Assembly: GCA_037577475.1 (NCBI GenBank)
Contig: CM075184.1
Coordinates: forward strand, 5,989,094 to 6,053,093
From: Chaunax sp. Z400
Taxonomy: Eukaryota > Chordata > Actinopteri > Lophiiformes > Chaunacidae
DNA length: 64,000 nt
Direction: 5' to 3'
Part shown: positions 55,001 to 58,859 of the stretch, in pieces
Layout: the number at the start of each line of letters is the position of its first letter
How positions within the stretch are numbered: position 1 is the stretch's first letter
Translations under genes and position numbers: made by a program
The notes under the pieces: generated by a model
What the model was told of the DNA's origin: nothing
Databases searched by the model: none
The model's input: only the letters and a program-made list of their open reading frames with translations

Positions 55001-55774
55001 TTGTACAGACAATTCTCTACCAGTCAACACACCACTGGCATGCTCCTGAGTTGTTAAGATACAGAACGATTAACAGGGACGTGCTGTAGCTGTGTTAACT
55101 CCAGGGCGTAATTCATAGAATTGTCACAACGTTGGCAGACGTTGAATTGTGTGTAGCTGTTTGCTGTGTTACGTGAAAGCGGTACATACATTTGTAAGGC
55201 GTTCATATCTAAGTCCTTTCGGTGACATATGGATTCAACAGGCGAGGAACAGAGACATGTGAATAGAAGTGGCGCCGTCAGCCTGCTTCTCTGTTTGGAC
55301 ATGGACAAATGTTATAATACGTACAATGTCGTGCATCGTATCTGGGTAATGTTGAGATGTAAGGCGACGATATGCAAAAAGACCTTTTGTATCACCGAGG
55401 AACGCGAAGGGTCCGCGAAATGAAAGCATTAGCCTAGCTTTACCGAAAAACGAGCATAAATACGATACCGACCTGTATCACGTACAACATAGTTTCAAAC
55501 AGTTAGCTAGCAACAGAGTGTGGGTTTCATATGACTGATATTTGGCCGTAAAGCTGTGTAGAATAGCTGTGTTCTACACGGCGGTTCAGTGGGGGAAGGG
55601 GGATGGATGCTGAAGCCAGGCTTTGGCGGCCTGTCGGCGCTTAAAGCCCACTTCAGTAACAGCCTCCACAAAACAAACATAATTTCATTGAATACGCAAA
55701 CATTTAGTTTCGCTTCTACCAAAACACCAAAGTGCTGACTTACCGGACGGGTTGACCGCGGCGGGAGTTGCCAT
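2062..55774 (-). CDS. arnt2: arnt2, bHLH-PAS transcription factor (exons 1-10, 5' part of the gene)
   Basis: This is the span from the start codon (55774-55772) to the last coding exon in the window; the gene continues beyond base 1. Joining the ten exons gives 1086 nt (362 codons) with matching phases and no stop. Domains: short N-terminus with a KRRSG nuclear-localisation-like patch (about residues 43-47), bHLH about 65-118, PAS-A from about 136, start of PAS-B from about 325. Vertebrate ARNT2 is about 710-720 residues, so roughly half is present. It is ARNT2 and not ARNT1 because of the MATPAAVNP start, the short acidic [15 protein letters not shown] segment running straight into the bHLH, and KMTQYITE rather than ARNT1's KMTAYITE. 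Known role: nuclear class II bHLH-PAS partner that dimerises with SIM1, NPAS4, AHR or HIF-alpha proteins and binds E-box-type sites, important in hypothalamic development. The assignment rests on remembered family sequence, not a database search. Confidence 0.96.
2250..3640. other. arnt2 intron 9, no recognised feature
   Basis: AT-rich intronic sequence. I see no gene, structured RNA or clear repeat apart from a 9-base poly(T) near 3550. Confidence 0.5.
3667..3860 (-). repeat. Fish dispersed repeat (gcagacctccgcc family)
   Basis: tagaatgcactcgggagagt then gcagacctccgccatgg matches the reverse complement of the right end of the longer copy at 38103-38425. Only about the first 40 bases are clear; the far limit is approximate. 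Confidence 0.5.
3861..5400. other. arnt2 intron 9, no clear feature
   Basis: Short ORFs here (for example 3930-4184, 4839-5072) have no recognisable domain and are best read as chance. Nothing else is supported. Confidence 0.5.
5410..5486 (-). CDS. arnt2: arnt2 exon 9 (PAS-A to PAS-B linker)
   Basis: 77 nt, acceptor ttcctcag, donor gtgtgt. Encodes [20 protein letters not shown] then AIGRLQ. This is the linker and first strand leading to PAS-B ([11 protein letters not shown] is near invariant). Intron 8, on its 5' side, is about 8.5 kb and holds the 25-bp minisatellite and AG microsatellite. Confidence 0.97.
6238..6415. repeat. AG microsatellite with interspersed AAAG
   Basis: About 178 bp of (AG)n with AAAG interruptions, a purine-only tract. 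Long overlapping minus-strand ORFs rich in Ser-Leu here are artefacts of the repeat. A mirror-repeat purine tract of this length could form triplex DNA. Confidence 0.97.
6420..7050. other. arnt2 intron 8, no clear feature
   Basis: Unique-looking AT-rich sequence between the AG tract and an inverted-repeat element. Nothing recognised. Confidence 0.45.
7052..7211. repeat. Inverted-repeat MITE-like element, copy 1
   Basis: The left arm (7052-7090, with tgacccattccactctacct) is the approximate reverse complement of the right arm (7179-7209, with agccaatcagaggcagag and gtgggtca). The same arms appear at 26231-26340, so this is a dispersed, probably non-autonomous DNA element. Confidence 0.65.
7336..8121. 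repeat. 25-bp minisatellite, 31 full units
   Basis: Units start GACTCTTCATGC and end CATACAG followed by T or G. From 7336 to 8110 there are exactly 31 units of exactly 25 bp without any indel, then an 11-bp partial unit. Units at 7661, 7686, 7986 and 8011 carry TTCGTGC in place of TTCATGC, and those at 7661 and 7986 also have ATAATCAT. Because 25 is not a multiple of 3, every forward frame cycles through the same 25-residue peptide (rich in MHHHT, SSCIII), so the long ORFs are artefacts. Confidence 0.98.
8122..9400. other. arnt2 intron 8, no recognised feature
   Basis: No gene, RNA or convincing repeat seen in this stretch. Confidence 0.45.
9409..9960 (+). mobile_element. Probable hAT transposon remnant
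   Basis: The start, ggtcaccaattagccgccc followed by gggccaaatccgg, matches the 5' ends of hAT elements common in vertebrates (gccaattagcggcccgcgg type). No right terminus or target duplication could be placed; the end is a guess. Confidence 0.4.
9961..10980. other. arnt2 intron 8, no recognised feature
   Basis: Nothing supported beyond ordinary AT-rich sequence. Confidence 0.45.
11004..11279 (+). pseudogene. LINE ORF2 fragment (L2/Rex-type), endonuclease start
   Basis: The frame includes [20 protein letters not shown], matching the usual opening of fish LINE endonuclease domains (lPsifLaNvrSLxNKlDelr), and ends near [14 protein letters not shown], corresponding to the later YRadRTxdSGK segment. 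The intervening endonuclease motifs are missing, so the copy is internally deleted and dead. Confidence 0.72.
11300..13980. other. arnt2 intron 8, no clear feature
   Basis: Several short ORFs without recognisable domains. A short sequence at about 12829-12866 (atcgaattaatcgagg ... acaaccctag) resembles a hAT terminus but cannot be extended. Confidence 0.4.
13996..14081 (-). CDS. arnt2: arnt2 exon 8 (end of PAS-A)
   Basis: 86 nt, acceptor gatgaacag, donor gtgaac. Encodes [20 protein letters not shown] followed by YIKAWPPA: the last beta strands of PAS-A with the conserved [12 protein letters not shown] motif. Phase 2 in and phase 1 out match exons 7 and 9. The neighbouring intron 7 ends in a CA-rich run just upstream of the acceptor. 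Confidence 0.97.
14366..15060 (+). mobile_element. Penelope-like retroelement, 3' part (GIY-YIG endonuclease and tail)
   Basis: Two overlapping frames together recover a GIY-YIG endonuclease: [14 protein letters not shown], then [21 protein letters not shown], then [21 protein letters not shown] and [12 protein letters not shown]. The order matches Penelope-like elements with a C-terminal GIY-YIG nuclease. A frameshift between the first two blocks and loss of later residues show it is dead. The reverse transcriptase is not visible upstream, so the copy is 5'-truncated. The tail carries a hammerhead-like fold (14971-15010). Located in arnt2 intron 7, opposite in orientation to arnt2. Confidence 0.8.
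14971..15010 (+). ncRNA. Decayed hammerhead ribozyme motif in the Penelope tail
   Basis: Stem I: CATGCT (14971-14976) pairs perfectly with AGCATG (15005-15010). Between them lie the core box CTGATGA (14977-14983), a small stem II (GCC 14986-14988 with GGC 14993-14995, loop TCTA), then AAAA where the core needs GAAA (14997-15000), a self-complementary ACGT (15000-15003) serving as a minimal stem III, and a GTT cleavage triplet ending at 15004. Penelope-like elements are known to carry hammerheads of this minimal type. The G-to-A change in the GAAA box should abolish activity. Confidence 0.6.
15131..15540 (+). mobile_element. PIF/Harbinger-like remnant
   Basis: It starts agctgcgttcacaccgaacg, a sequence typical of fish Harbinger-type and related MITE ends. 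A later frame contains [17 protein letters not shown], like the RWWV-x-P-I-x-x-R start of Harbinger transposases. The element is interrupted or ended by the CTCTGA-rich array. Confidence 0.45.
15553..17204. repeat. CTCTGA/CTCTGG-rich satellite-like array, about 1.65 kb
   Basis: Tandem variants of GGCTCTGACTCTG with GGAGTCTGTG, GGTTCTGTACTG and GGGCTCTGTGCTG blocks. A 24-bp basic period is common, and a 94-bp higher-order unit is repeated at 15577, 15671 and 15765. The right part (about 16035-17204) is a different subfamily dominated by GGGCTCTG. The complementary strand is open in all three frames (Ser/Glu/Pro/Gln/Arg-rich peptides up to 303 residues) because the motif lacks stops; no initiating exon, splice sites or domain support a protein. 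Confidence 0.95.
17205..18850. other. arnt2 intron 7, no clear feature
   Basis: Includes a CT-rich stretch around 17825-17900. No gene or recognised element. Confidence 0.4.
18860..19100 (+). repeat. Dispersed fish repeat, copy 1
   Basis: It shares many blocks, in order, with 56697-56930: tttaaag-c-ccacc, agtcaaaa, gagctttactgtg, aatgat, then gcaatcctggtccaatatt-type and caacaaacacaac-type blocks. Two diverged copies of one family in the same orientation. Class unknown. Confidence 0.6.
19110..19740. other. arnt2 intron 7, no recognised feature
   Basis: Only short, featureless ORFs. Confidence 0.4.
19740..20165 (+). repeat. Pyrimidine-rich repeat-like stretch
   Basis: Strong strand asymmetry (C/T-rich, with cttcctgtttt, cctgttcctgatta, cctgcttcct and gcattttggtcctttt). 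It resembles the pyrimidine-rich 3' tails of a common fish repeat, but I cannot assign a family. Confidence 0.35.
20170..21140. other. arnt2 intron 7, no recognised feature
   Basis: Ordinary intron sequence leading to exon 7. Confidence 0.45.
21145..21210 (-). CDS. arnt2: arnt2 exon 7 (PAS-A, continuation)
   Basis: 66 nt, acceptor gtgtgcag, donor gtacag. Encodes [21 protein letters not shown] with split arginine codons at both ends. It corresponds to the CGNAPLDHLPLNRITTMRKRF region of mammalian ARNT2, so several conservative changes are present (N/S, LP/IS, I/L, F/Y). The frame is intact on both sides. Confidence 0.95.
21215..22090. other. arnt2 intron 6, no recognised feature
   Basis: AT-rich sequence with short ORFs lacking domains. 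Confidence 0.45.
22095..24486 (+). pseudogene. L1/Tx1-type LINE, heavily decayed
   Basis: Blocks in the expected order: an ORF1-like piece ([11 protein letters not shown] near 22101; [10 protein letters not shown] near 22200), the endonuclease start [11 protein letters not shown] near 22350, an endonuclease end with [14 protein letters not shown] ... SRIDFFLVS ... [11 protein letters not shown] (22847-23065), the RT entry motif [18 protein letters not shown] (near 23590-23640), then C-terminal pieces (LADLTFLPQ; 24272-24484, [15 protein letters not shown]). Frameshifts and stops break every domain. No FADD catalytic box is visible between 23640 and 23800, so the reverse-transcriptase core appears deleted. 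It lies in arnt2 intron 6, opposite in orientation to arnt2. Confidence 0.85.
24137..24163. repeat. Poly(C) run of 27
   Basis: An uninterrupted 27-base C homopolymer inside the L1 relic. Its exact length should be treated as uncertain because homopolymers are error-prone in sequencing. Confidence 0.9.
24502..24564. repeat. 21-bp tandem repeat with palindromic core, 3 copies
   Basis: Three 21-bp units starting at 24502, 24523 and 24544. The units contain gttggatatccaac, a perfect 14-base palindrome (first unit gttggagatccaac). It follows the L1 relic directly and may be its 3'-terminal repeat. Confidence 0.85.
24570..25960. other. arnt2 intron 6; candidate conserved non-coding sequence around 25180-25580
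   Basis: 25180-25580 lacks repeat signatures and has homeodomain-like motifs (ctaattag, near 25200). This is only a candidate for a regulatory element; conservation cannot be judged here. The remainder shows nothing recognisable. Confidence 0.3.
25963..26045 (+). repeat. Fish dispersed repeat (ggatccccattagct family)
   Basis: tattaggatccccattagct followed by ctagtcttcctggggtcc is a sequence I recognise as widespread in teleost genomes. The class is uncertain. Confidence 0.5.
26231..26340. repeat. Inverted-repeat MITE-like element, copy 2
   Basis: Left arm tactctgcctctcattggct (26241-26260) against right arm agccaatcagagccagaata (26304-26323), then gggtgggtca. Same family as 7052-7211. Confidence 0.65.
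26414..26553. repeat. CA microsatellite
   Basis: About 140 bp of (CA)n with a few CAGA interruptions at its left side. The overlapping THTHT ORF is an artefact. Confidence 0.97.
26731..27003 (+). repeat. Dispersed element, copy A, abutting arnt2 exon 6 donor
   Basis: It aligns in order with 48652-48880: ttgttcttcaaa, cggacttcct, ggtcgcacacctgaacat, acagacgcctgt, cacagagggggaacaaact, aggaataaaggcacatcagg and gaatgaaaac. A non-autonomous, probably DNA-type element. Its right edge runs to within about 10 bp of the exon 6 donor at 27013. Confidence 0.7.
27014..27116 (-). CDS. arnt2: arnt2 exon 6 (PAS-A, middle)
   Basis: 103 nt, residues 207-240 plus two bases, acceptor ttgtacag, donor gtgtgt (a weaker-looking donor than its neighbours). 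Encodes [17 protein letters not shown], then [16 protein letters not shown], the almost invariant centre of ARNT PAS-A. A dispersed repeat ends within about 10-20 bp of the donor on the intron 6 side. Confidence 0.97.
27225..27345 (+). repeat. Fish repeat fragment (cagaatcagaatcagg ... tttattgtcact)
   Basis: The motif cagaatcagaatcagg then catttattgtcact is typical of a widespread teleost repeat. Short fragment with uncertain limits. Confidence 0.4.
28025..28140 (+). mobile_element. LINE 3' end fragment (Rex3/RTE-like)
   Basis: The sequence ctgggaacgcc, then cccagaagagctggaggag, then ggataagtggaagaagatgg is the characteristic 3' tail of fish RTE/Rex-type LINEs ending in a GATG-type run. No coding body remains. 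Confidence 0.6.
28141..29540. other. arnt2 intron 5, no recognised feature
   Basis: Ordinary AT-rich intron sequence. Confidence 0.45.
29543..30795 (-). mobile_element. Tc1-type DNA transposon, internally deleted, TA target sites
   Basis: The left end CAACCCCGTTTCCAAAAGAG and the right end (reverse-complemented CAACCAAGTCTCCAAAAAAG) form inverted termini, both followed by TTGGGA; each end abuts a TA dinucleotide (29541-29542, 30796-30797), the standard Tc1/mariner target duplication. The minus strand retains transposase segments: an N-terminal HTH-like piece (near 30300-30420, QRKIAKNL), then [14 protein letters not shown] and [13 protein letters not shown] (the first catalytic-region signatures) and a late piece with frameshifts corresponding to [11 protein letters not shown]. 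Between the two N-terminal pieces about 250-300 bp are missing compared with full-length relatives. Dead copy in arnt2 intron 5. Confidence 0.85.
29978..30277 (-). pseudogene. Tc1 transposase catalytic-region fragment
   Basis: A 99-codon open stretch with [13 protein letters not shown] and GMDNLHI in the Tc1 order, then sequence up to [11 protein letters not shown], which in relatives precedes the SPDLSPIE motif. That motif is broken by a frameshift just after the stop. Confidence 0.75.
30800..31950. other. arnt2 intron 5, no recognised feature
   Basis: No gene or clear repeat seen. Confidence 0.45.
32012..32460 (-). pseudogene. DIRS-type retroelement, tyrosine recombinase relic
   Basis: On the minus strand: [15 protein letters not shown] (32411-32453), then, across frameshifts, pieces matching the PWDL-x-x-VLEAL and SPLE regions, then [19 protein letters not shown] (around 32110-32165). 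DIRS tyrosine recombinases have lKvYlAAI-sachvGf and GvRAHSTRg-mA-SWA in this order; the second contains the catalytic His/Arg. Downstream a gap follows SWA, and the catalytic Tyr segment is not recognisable. Frameshifts and stops make it dead. Confidence 0.75.
32860..32990 (+). repeat. Fish dispersed repeat tail (gcgctatataagtacagtcc)
   Basis: acactttcagtggccatcag then aggcgctatataagtacagt and ccatttagcatta is a widespread teleost repeat 3' end. Left limit uncertain. Confidence 0.6.
33080..34190. other. arnt2 intron 5, no clear feature
   Basis: AT-rich sequence. The short GC-richer stretch 33460-33610 has no recognised identity. Confidence 0.4.
34200..34413 (-). CDS. arnt2: arnt2 exon 5 (PAS-A, first half)
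   Basis: 214 nt, residues 136-206 plus one base, acceptor acatag, donor gtagag. It starts [20 protein letters not shown] and ends [12 protein letters not shown]. It carries the hallmark [25 protein letters not shown] and VDKLREQL segments of PAS-A, the dimerisation face with the class I partner. Two residues (LNHTQSEW) differ from the LNQPQSEW I recall for mammalian ARNT2. Intron 4, separating it from the bHLH exon, is the shortest in the window (1026 bp). Confidence 0.98.
35441..35654 (-). CDS. arnt2: arnt2 exon 4 (bHLH domain)
   Basis: 214 nt, residues 65-135, acceptor gtcacag, donor gtactg. It encodes the complete basic helix-loop-helix: basic region [14 protein letters not shown] with the family's E-box-contacting His67, Glu71 and Arg75, helix 1 ([12 protein letters not shown]), the loop with ARKPDK, helix 2 ([16 protein letters not shown]), then the linker [17 protein letters not shown]. 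All key residues are intact, so DNA binding should be preserved. Confidence 0.98.
35660..36580. other. arnt2 intron 3, no recognised feature
   Basis: Ordinary intron sequence upstream of the bHLH exon acceptor. Confidence 0.45.
36781..36813. repeat. Nested hairpin in the Penelope tail
   Basis: CCCCTTGA (36781-36788) pairs with TCAAGGGG (36806-36813), and GAGATGA (36793-36799) pairs with TCATCTC (36801-36807); the two right arms overlap by two bases, so alternative folds are possible. Confidence 0.7.
37229..37430. repeat. CTGT microsatellite organised as a 62-bp repeat
   Basis: (CTGT)n with CATCTGTTTG recurring at 37251, 37313 and 37375, a 62-bp higher-order period, about three copies. It lies exactly at the start of the GIY-YIG fragment. 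Confidence 0.95.
38103..38425. repeat. Fish dispersed element (acctccgccaaggaggttat family)
   Basis: The left end acctccgccaaggaggttat and right end ccttggcggaggtttgcgct form inverted ends. The interior (acacaaaaactaatggacgg, then gcatgaaattttcacc) is a sequence I recognise as widespread in fish and other animals. A non-autonomous DNA element is the likeliest class. Confidence 0.65.
38430..40320. other. arnt2 intron 3, no recognised feature
   Basis: AT-rich, with weak ORFs that lack domains. Confidence 0.45.
40325..40440. repeat. Possible hAT 3' end
   Basis: cgtgatatgtatcatt ... gacagccctagc resembles the 3' ends of hAT elements that finish CAGCCCTA. No matching left end identified. Confidence 0.3.
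40445..41150. other. arnt2 intron 3, no recognised feature
   Basis: Nothing supported before exon 3. Confidence 0.4.
41183..41230 (-). CDS. arnt2: arnt2 exon 3
   Basis: Only 48 nt, acceptor tttctcag, donor gtgagg. Encodes [15 protein letters not shown] plus shared codons: the acidic segment just N-terminal to the basic region. In ARNT1 this junction can carry an extra alternative exon; none is visible here, and the frame joins directly to the ENHSE of exon 4. Confidence 0.94.
41643..41955 (+). repeat. Teleost tRNA-type SINE
   Basis: It begins gggcggcacggtggtgcagc, with an A-box-like TGGTGCAGCGG and a B-box-like GGTTCAAATCC, then the familiar body (tttgcatgttctccctgtgt, aaattgcctgtaggtgtga, cagctgggataggctcca). 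A short piece between the two promoter boxes is missing compared with the usual family sequence, so its own promoter is probably weak. Confidence 0.8.
42000..43430. other. arnt2 intron 2, no recognised feature
   Basis: AT-rich sequence without recognised content. Confidence 0.45.
43440..43595. repeat. Probable fish MITE
   Basis: cttagtaacgac, ggaacctcgacagaggtg, aaaaagtaccatgtacc, gcgagttgagtcg and accatgcagtggaaac occur in the order of a common fish MITE. No target duplication identified. Confidence 0.45.
44220..44300 (-). repeat. Second copy of the hairpin-insertion tail
   Basis: Read on the minus strand, gcttcagattcaaccttcaa then ccatgacctggatcaatgaa and cacaagcaag matches the 3' part of the 53.3-kb insertion (cttctgattcatcaatgg, catgacctggatggatgag, gcacaagc). 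Confidence 0.55.
44573..46095. repeat. 1.5-kb compound CA array
   Basis: Long (CA)n runs separated dozens of times by a short spacer, tacatccctcac. It ends with about 70 bp of pure CA. The 582-codon Thr/His-rich ORF across it is a repeat artefact. It lies in arnt2 intron 2, ending about 450 bp from exon 2. Confidence 0.98.
46290..46479. mobile_element. hAT-like 3' terminus
   Basis: It ends cgattactaaaacaatcgat then tactgcagccctaa, matching the 3' ends of a vertebrate-wide hAT family (paired ATCGATT motifs, then GCAGCCCTA). Left end not found; extent approximate. It lies about 65 bp past the exon 2 donor. Confidence 0.5.
46543..46654 (-). CDS. arnt2: arnt2 exon 2
   Basis: 112 nt, acceptor ttccag, donor gtgagt. 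Encodes residues 11-47 and two bases of codon 48. The peptide begins [14 protein letters not shown] and ends RGGKRRSG, the basic cluster that acts as a nuclear-localisation-type signal in ARNT proteins. The glycine/alanine/proline-rich middle is the least conserved part of the N-terminus. Intron 1 (about 9.1 kb) precedes it. A hAT-like terminus ends about 65 bp beyond its donor and a 1.5-kb CA array about 450 bp beyond it, both in intron 2. Confidence 0.93.
46700..47655. other. arnt2 intron 1, no recognised feature
   Basis: AT-rich, no recognised content. Confidence 0.45.
47660..47790 (+). repeat. Fish MITE terminus (ttaaagctgcagtaggtaac)
   Basis: The start ttaaagctgcagtaggtaac followed by ttttataaaa is the end of a very abundant teleost MITE inserted at TTAA. 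The opposite terminus is not visible, so it is truncated or diverged. Confidence 0.6.
47836..48500. other. Intron 1 sequence with an unassigned 92-codon ORF
   Basis: A plus-strand ORF at 47836-48114 includes [19 protein letters not shown], a charged helix that slightly resembles basic segments in some fish transposon proteins. No domain, splice context or second exon supports a gene. Confidence 0.3.
48540..48880 (+). repeat. Dispersed element, copy B
   Basis: The homologous core is 48652-48880 (see copy A at 26731). The preceding CpG-rich part (48540-48650, with gtgcgttcaaactggacc) probably belongs to the same element but is absent from copy A. It ends near ctgtctgaatggg. Confidence 0.6.
48900..52510. 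other. arnt2 intron 1, no recognised feature
   Basis: AT-rich, largely unique-looking. No gene, structured RNA or clear repeat recognised in this 3.6 kb. Confidence 0.45.
53317..53512. mobile_element. 196-bp hairpin insertion with 15-bp target duplication
   Basis: It is flanked by a perfect 15-bp direct repeat, acaagctggaattag (53302-53316 and 53513-53527). Inside, the left arm (aactggacttcttcttcaag, then gtttgaacatgtttcacctc) is the approximate reverse complement of the right arm (gagaggtgatatgtcctc, then aaaccttaaaaaaagaagtcca). A 15-bp duplication is typical of target-primed retrotransposition rather than cut-and-paste. The tail (catgacctggatggatgaga) recurs at 44220-44300. Confidence 0.75.
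53530..55540. other. arnt2 intron 1, 5' part; candidate regulatory sequence
   Basis: No repeat recognised. 53720-54310 is unique-looking and of mixed composition, as conserved non-coding elements often are, but conservation cannot be assessed here. Confidence 0.3.
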
Positions 55775-55970
55775 GTTTCCTCAGCAAAGAAAAATAACAG
55801 AACGGCAGCGATGGAGATGACGCACAATACGGCTGGAGAGCCCCCGTGAGAGACGGTCTGTACTCGGCGGGACTGGCACGCGAGGCTCGATTCCTCCGCC
55901 TCACGTCCGATAACAGAGGAAAACTGATCTGGATTCAAACGTCCAACAAAAGCCTGTTTTTATGCGGCGT
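55550..55970. promoter_or_regulatory. CpG-rich arnt2 promoter / first-exon region
   Basis: CpG dinucleotides are frequent here (for example around 55745-55770, 55800-55830 and 55855-55915) whereas most of the window is CpG-poor and AT-rich. It covers arnt2 exon 1 and the first bases of intron 1, as expected of an unmethylated vertebrate promoter. Confidence 0.6.
55744..55945 (-). CDS. arnt2: arnt2 exon 1 (5'UTR plus first 31 coding nt)
   Basis: Coding part is 55744-55774: [10 protein letters not shown] plus one base of the next codon, then donor gtaagt. The start codon has A at -3 and G at +4 (AAACATGG), a strong Kozak context, and I see no upstream ATG between it and the proposed transcription start. 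The 5' limit near 55945 is inferred from a TATA-like box at 55972-55981 and is only approximate. The exon is CpG-rich compared with the rest of the window. Confidence 0.88.
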
Positions 55971-55971
55971 G

Positions 55972-55981
55972 TATTTATAAA
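55972..55981 (-). promoter_or_regulatory. TATA-like box upstream of arnt2
   Basis: On the minus strand this reads TTTATAAATA, about 200 bp before the arnt2 start codon and at the edge of a CpG-rich block (about 55550-55970). If used, transcription would start around 55945. No transcript data are available; a CpG-rich promoter could equally start at several sites. Confidence 0.4.
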
Positions 55982-55984
55982 TGT

Positions 55985-56440
55985 GGTTTCTGTTTAATGA
56001 GATATTCTCTCCAAGACCAGACTTAATAAAATGCAAGATGTCTGAATGGTATCACCGCGAGATTTTAGGGTTGAATAAATTAATGTTATGTGGTGAGACT
56101 GGTGCAGTGAGAGATGTAATGTATGGAGTTTTGTAATGCTATATATTGATAGGCTGATTTATTAAATTGTTGTCCACTATTATACCGCTAGATTTGTGCT
56201 CCTGCTGCGTAAAGCTGTCCTGTTTTGTCTCTGCCACCAGGCAGGAGCAGAGTTGTCTGCTCCTCTCTCACAAGCAACATCAGCAGCGATCAAGTCTTGC
56301 AAAACCCTGCGTTCCAATAACCCGAATCAATTCAAGAAGATATTGGCTTGAAATTAAAATGTGTAAATAAACACATTTCACAACACTGAATAAAAGTGTA
56401 AAGTCGCATTTTGCAAAGGGTTTATAAGGATGTAAGTATT
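55985..56440. other. Upstream of arnt2, no recognised feature
   Basis: AT-rich intergenic sequence beyond the CpG-rich promoter. Confidence 0.4.
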
Positions 56441-56443
56441 TAT

Positions 56444-56690
56444 TTCAGGTGGAAGAAGTATTCAAGTCAGTTATTCAAGTAAACGTCTACCACACAATAA
56501 ACGTACTCCATCACTAGAAGTACTATATTTAAAATATGTGTTAACTAATAGTTGTTCCAGACGTTTTATCAGTAAAATATACTTTAAAAATCCAGTAATC
56601 AAGAGGTAAAAGTATTCTCAAAACAGAATGTCCTCTGTCAGTGTTATTATGGAGTTTGATTATTTTTTATTGATGCATTGACATGTAAAC
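56444..56690 (+). repeat. Teleost 'agtggaagaagtattcaagt' repeat
   Basis: Blocks ggtggaagaagtattcaagt, gtactccatcactagaagta, tatcagtaaaatatacttta and aggtaaaagtattctc follow the order of an extremely common fish dispersed repeat. Confidence 0.65.
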
Positions 56691-56696
56691 AGTACT

Positions 56697-56930
56697 TTAA
56701 AGTCACCTTCCAGTCAAAAGTGTTTAAGCTTTACTGTGCAGAATGATTTATGTTCTGAGGTGGACACTGTATGGCTCTTTAAAGTTTTCTCTGGGTTCAT
56801 TGAAAATCAAACATGGGTTTTTAACATCGTAACAAACATTTGTAACATAGTTTGGAAAGCAGTCCTGGTATAATATTCAACAAACACAACGGTGATGTTT
56901 GAAACGTCAAGCCTCCAGTACTCATACACT
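56697..56930 (+). repeat. Dispersed fish repeat, copy 2
   Basis: Homologous in order to 18860-19100 (actttaaagtcacc, ccagtcaaaa, gctttactgtgcagaatgat, gcagtcctggtataatattc, aacaaacacaac). Confidence 0.6.
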
Positions 56931-56934
56931 GAGG

Positions 56935-58250
56935 ATGGACTAAATCTCTCGTACAGCAGCTCAACTTGTTAAATAAATCTACTACCTCATTCCATTTCCT
57001 CAATTGCCATTTTTGTACATTGAGCACAATTTTTAGATTTACATTGTTCTCCATATTCTACGAGTTATAAACTTTCTATTTATCATTTATGTTTGGTGTA
57101 AAGTTAGTTGTAGTATAATACCTGTATTGTATTTTGCTTTTATTCATTTACTCATATTATATTTAGCATCTGTTTGTATTTTTGTTTGTCTAGAGGGGAC
57201 GTTGACACACACAGTGGTGTTCTCACAGTACCACCAACTTAAATATTTCCTCCCAGTCATGACCACATAAAGTTGTGAAGAGGCTCAGTGTCAAAAATGA
57301 AGAGCTGGGCCTCTAGTAACCCTCTGTTCCTACTGCCATTCCTTGTGTCGTGGGTTCCATGTGTTTTCTATGTCACAATACTGTGCTGCAGGTGTGATAT
57401 GTGCCATTCTGTTCCTGCATGAGAAAAGAAAAGAGAAAGAACAAGAATAGCTCAACACAGAGAGAGAGACAGAATAGCATTAAATTACTATTTCTCATGT
57501 AATTTAGTTACCAATATTACAGTGCCTCAAAGTTTCTTACATTCTTGTGCTCATTTTTTGCTTACATTGCTACATTACCTGATGGTTTTATCGAAAGCAA
57601 CCGGCACTAAGTGTATTAGAGTCCTACCAGTCACAACACAGGCTTAATAATTATGTAAAGCAAATGTTTCTTCACTCGAACAAAAGAAAATCCTCCATTT
57701 GTTGGGTACTATTTTCAGCAGCAAATTAGTACATCTTTGGTCCTCTACCAGGACTTATGTTATAGTGAGTCACAATAAACTGCAGTATGCGTGTTCATGG
57801 TAGTGAAGCCAGCACTGTGGTTCAATGCAACTTTGTCCCCTAAAAATGACATTTATCCACAACTAATTTGCAACAGCAAAGATATTTATAAAGGAAACAT
57901 AATCTGTGCCTGTATTCAGAGATAAATGTTATTTAATAACTAGATTCATGTACCACCCCAGAGGCGTAAAGAGTTGGTGGAGAAGGACGGCAGGTGTAAA
58001 GTGCAACACCAGAATTCAGAAGTCCAGACTTCTGTCTGAGGTTATGTTTGGGCCACAAAAGGACTTTCGTTAAGGTTTGGGAAAGTTCATGTTTTCAATT
58101 AAAGGTTCCCAAAAGAAATAGATTGTCAGTCAATGTTTTACTCATATGTTCTCTATCAACATATTTGCGACTTTCCATGTATGTTAATGATATAACAATA
58201 TATCCTCATGTTATGAGAAAATGTCATTTGTCTGCAAAACGTTTCCTTTT
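56935..58250. other. Intergenic, no recognised feature
   Basis: No gene or clear repeat recognised. Confidence 0.45.
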
Positions 58251-58254
58251 TTAA

Positions 58255-58850
58255 AAGATCTTTTTATTAATTGGGGTTCCAGTAGCAAATATAAACATTT
58301 CTTTTTCCATGTACAGAATCACTCTTTCAATAATTTGAACTACTTCAACAAAATACAAACATAGCTGGCTCCATACATGATATAAGACAAAACAAAATCA
58401 AACAAAATCAAAATAACATAGCTGCCGTAGTTACATTCAGATTACTAAGGTAAGCCGTAGTCAGTTCCCATGTTGTTAATCGGGTGGAACAAAGTTCAGT
58501 CCAGAGGGGTCCACTGTGTCCAGGACTGGTTGCCATACTTACATGAACCCTTGAGATTTTCACGTCATCTCAGTGCTTCTTTATACCAAGTGTCGAGTGT
58601 AGGGGTGTCCTTAGAAATCCAAAATTTGACAATAGTCTTGCTTGCTATGTACAAAAGTATCCCGATCAGTTTTGTCCACTTTTGCTGCCGAAATACACTG
58701 AAGAGATGACACTTCCAAATAATGTCCAACCAAGGTAACCACCTCATCGTTCACTTCTCTCCAAAAGGTTTGTATCTTTGCACATTTCCAAAACATATGT
58801 ACATATGTGCCAAATTGAATGATATGGTACATTAAGGAGAGCCCAGGCTA
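58255..58850 (-). pseudogene. L1/Tx1-type LINE, C-terminal ORF2 fragment and 3' tail
   Basis: The minus strand reads TYVHMFWKCAKIQTFWREVN (58750-58810), then CISAAKVDKTDRDTF, SKQDYCQILDF and, frame-shifted, TLDTWYKEALR. This is the order of L1/Tx1 C-terminal domains (hMFW-C-x-I-x-x-FW ... PTL-x-W). The rest toward 58255 is its 3'UTR. 5'-truncated and broken. Confidence 0.75.
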
Positions 58851-58859
58851 AGTCTGTCC

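Noticed and set aside
55507..55938. 143-codon minus-strand ORF overlapping arnt2 exon 1
   Set aside because: It does not begin at an ATG, lies in another frame, and runs from 5'UTR into intron 1; a shadow of the CpG-rich region.
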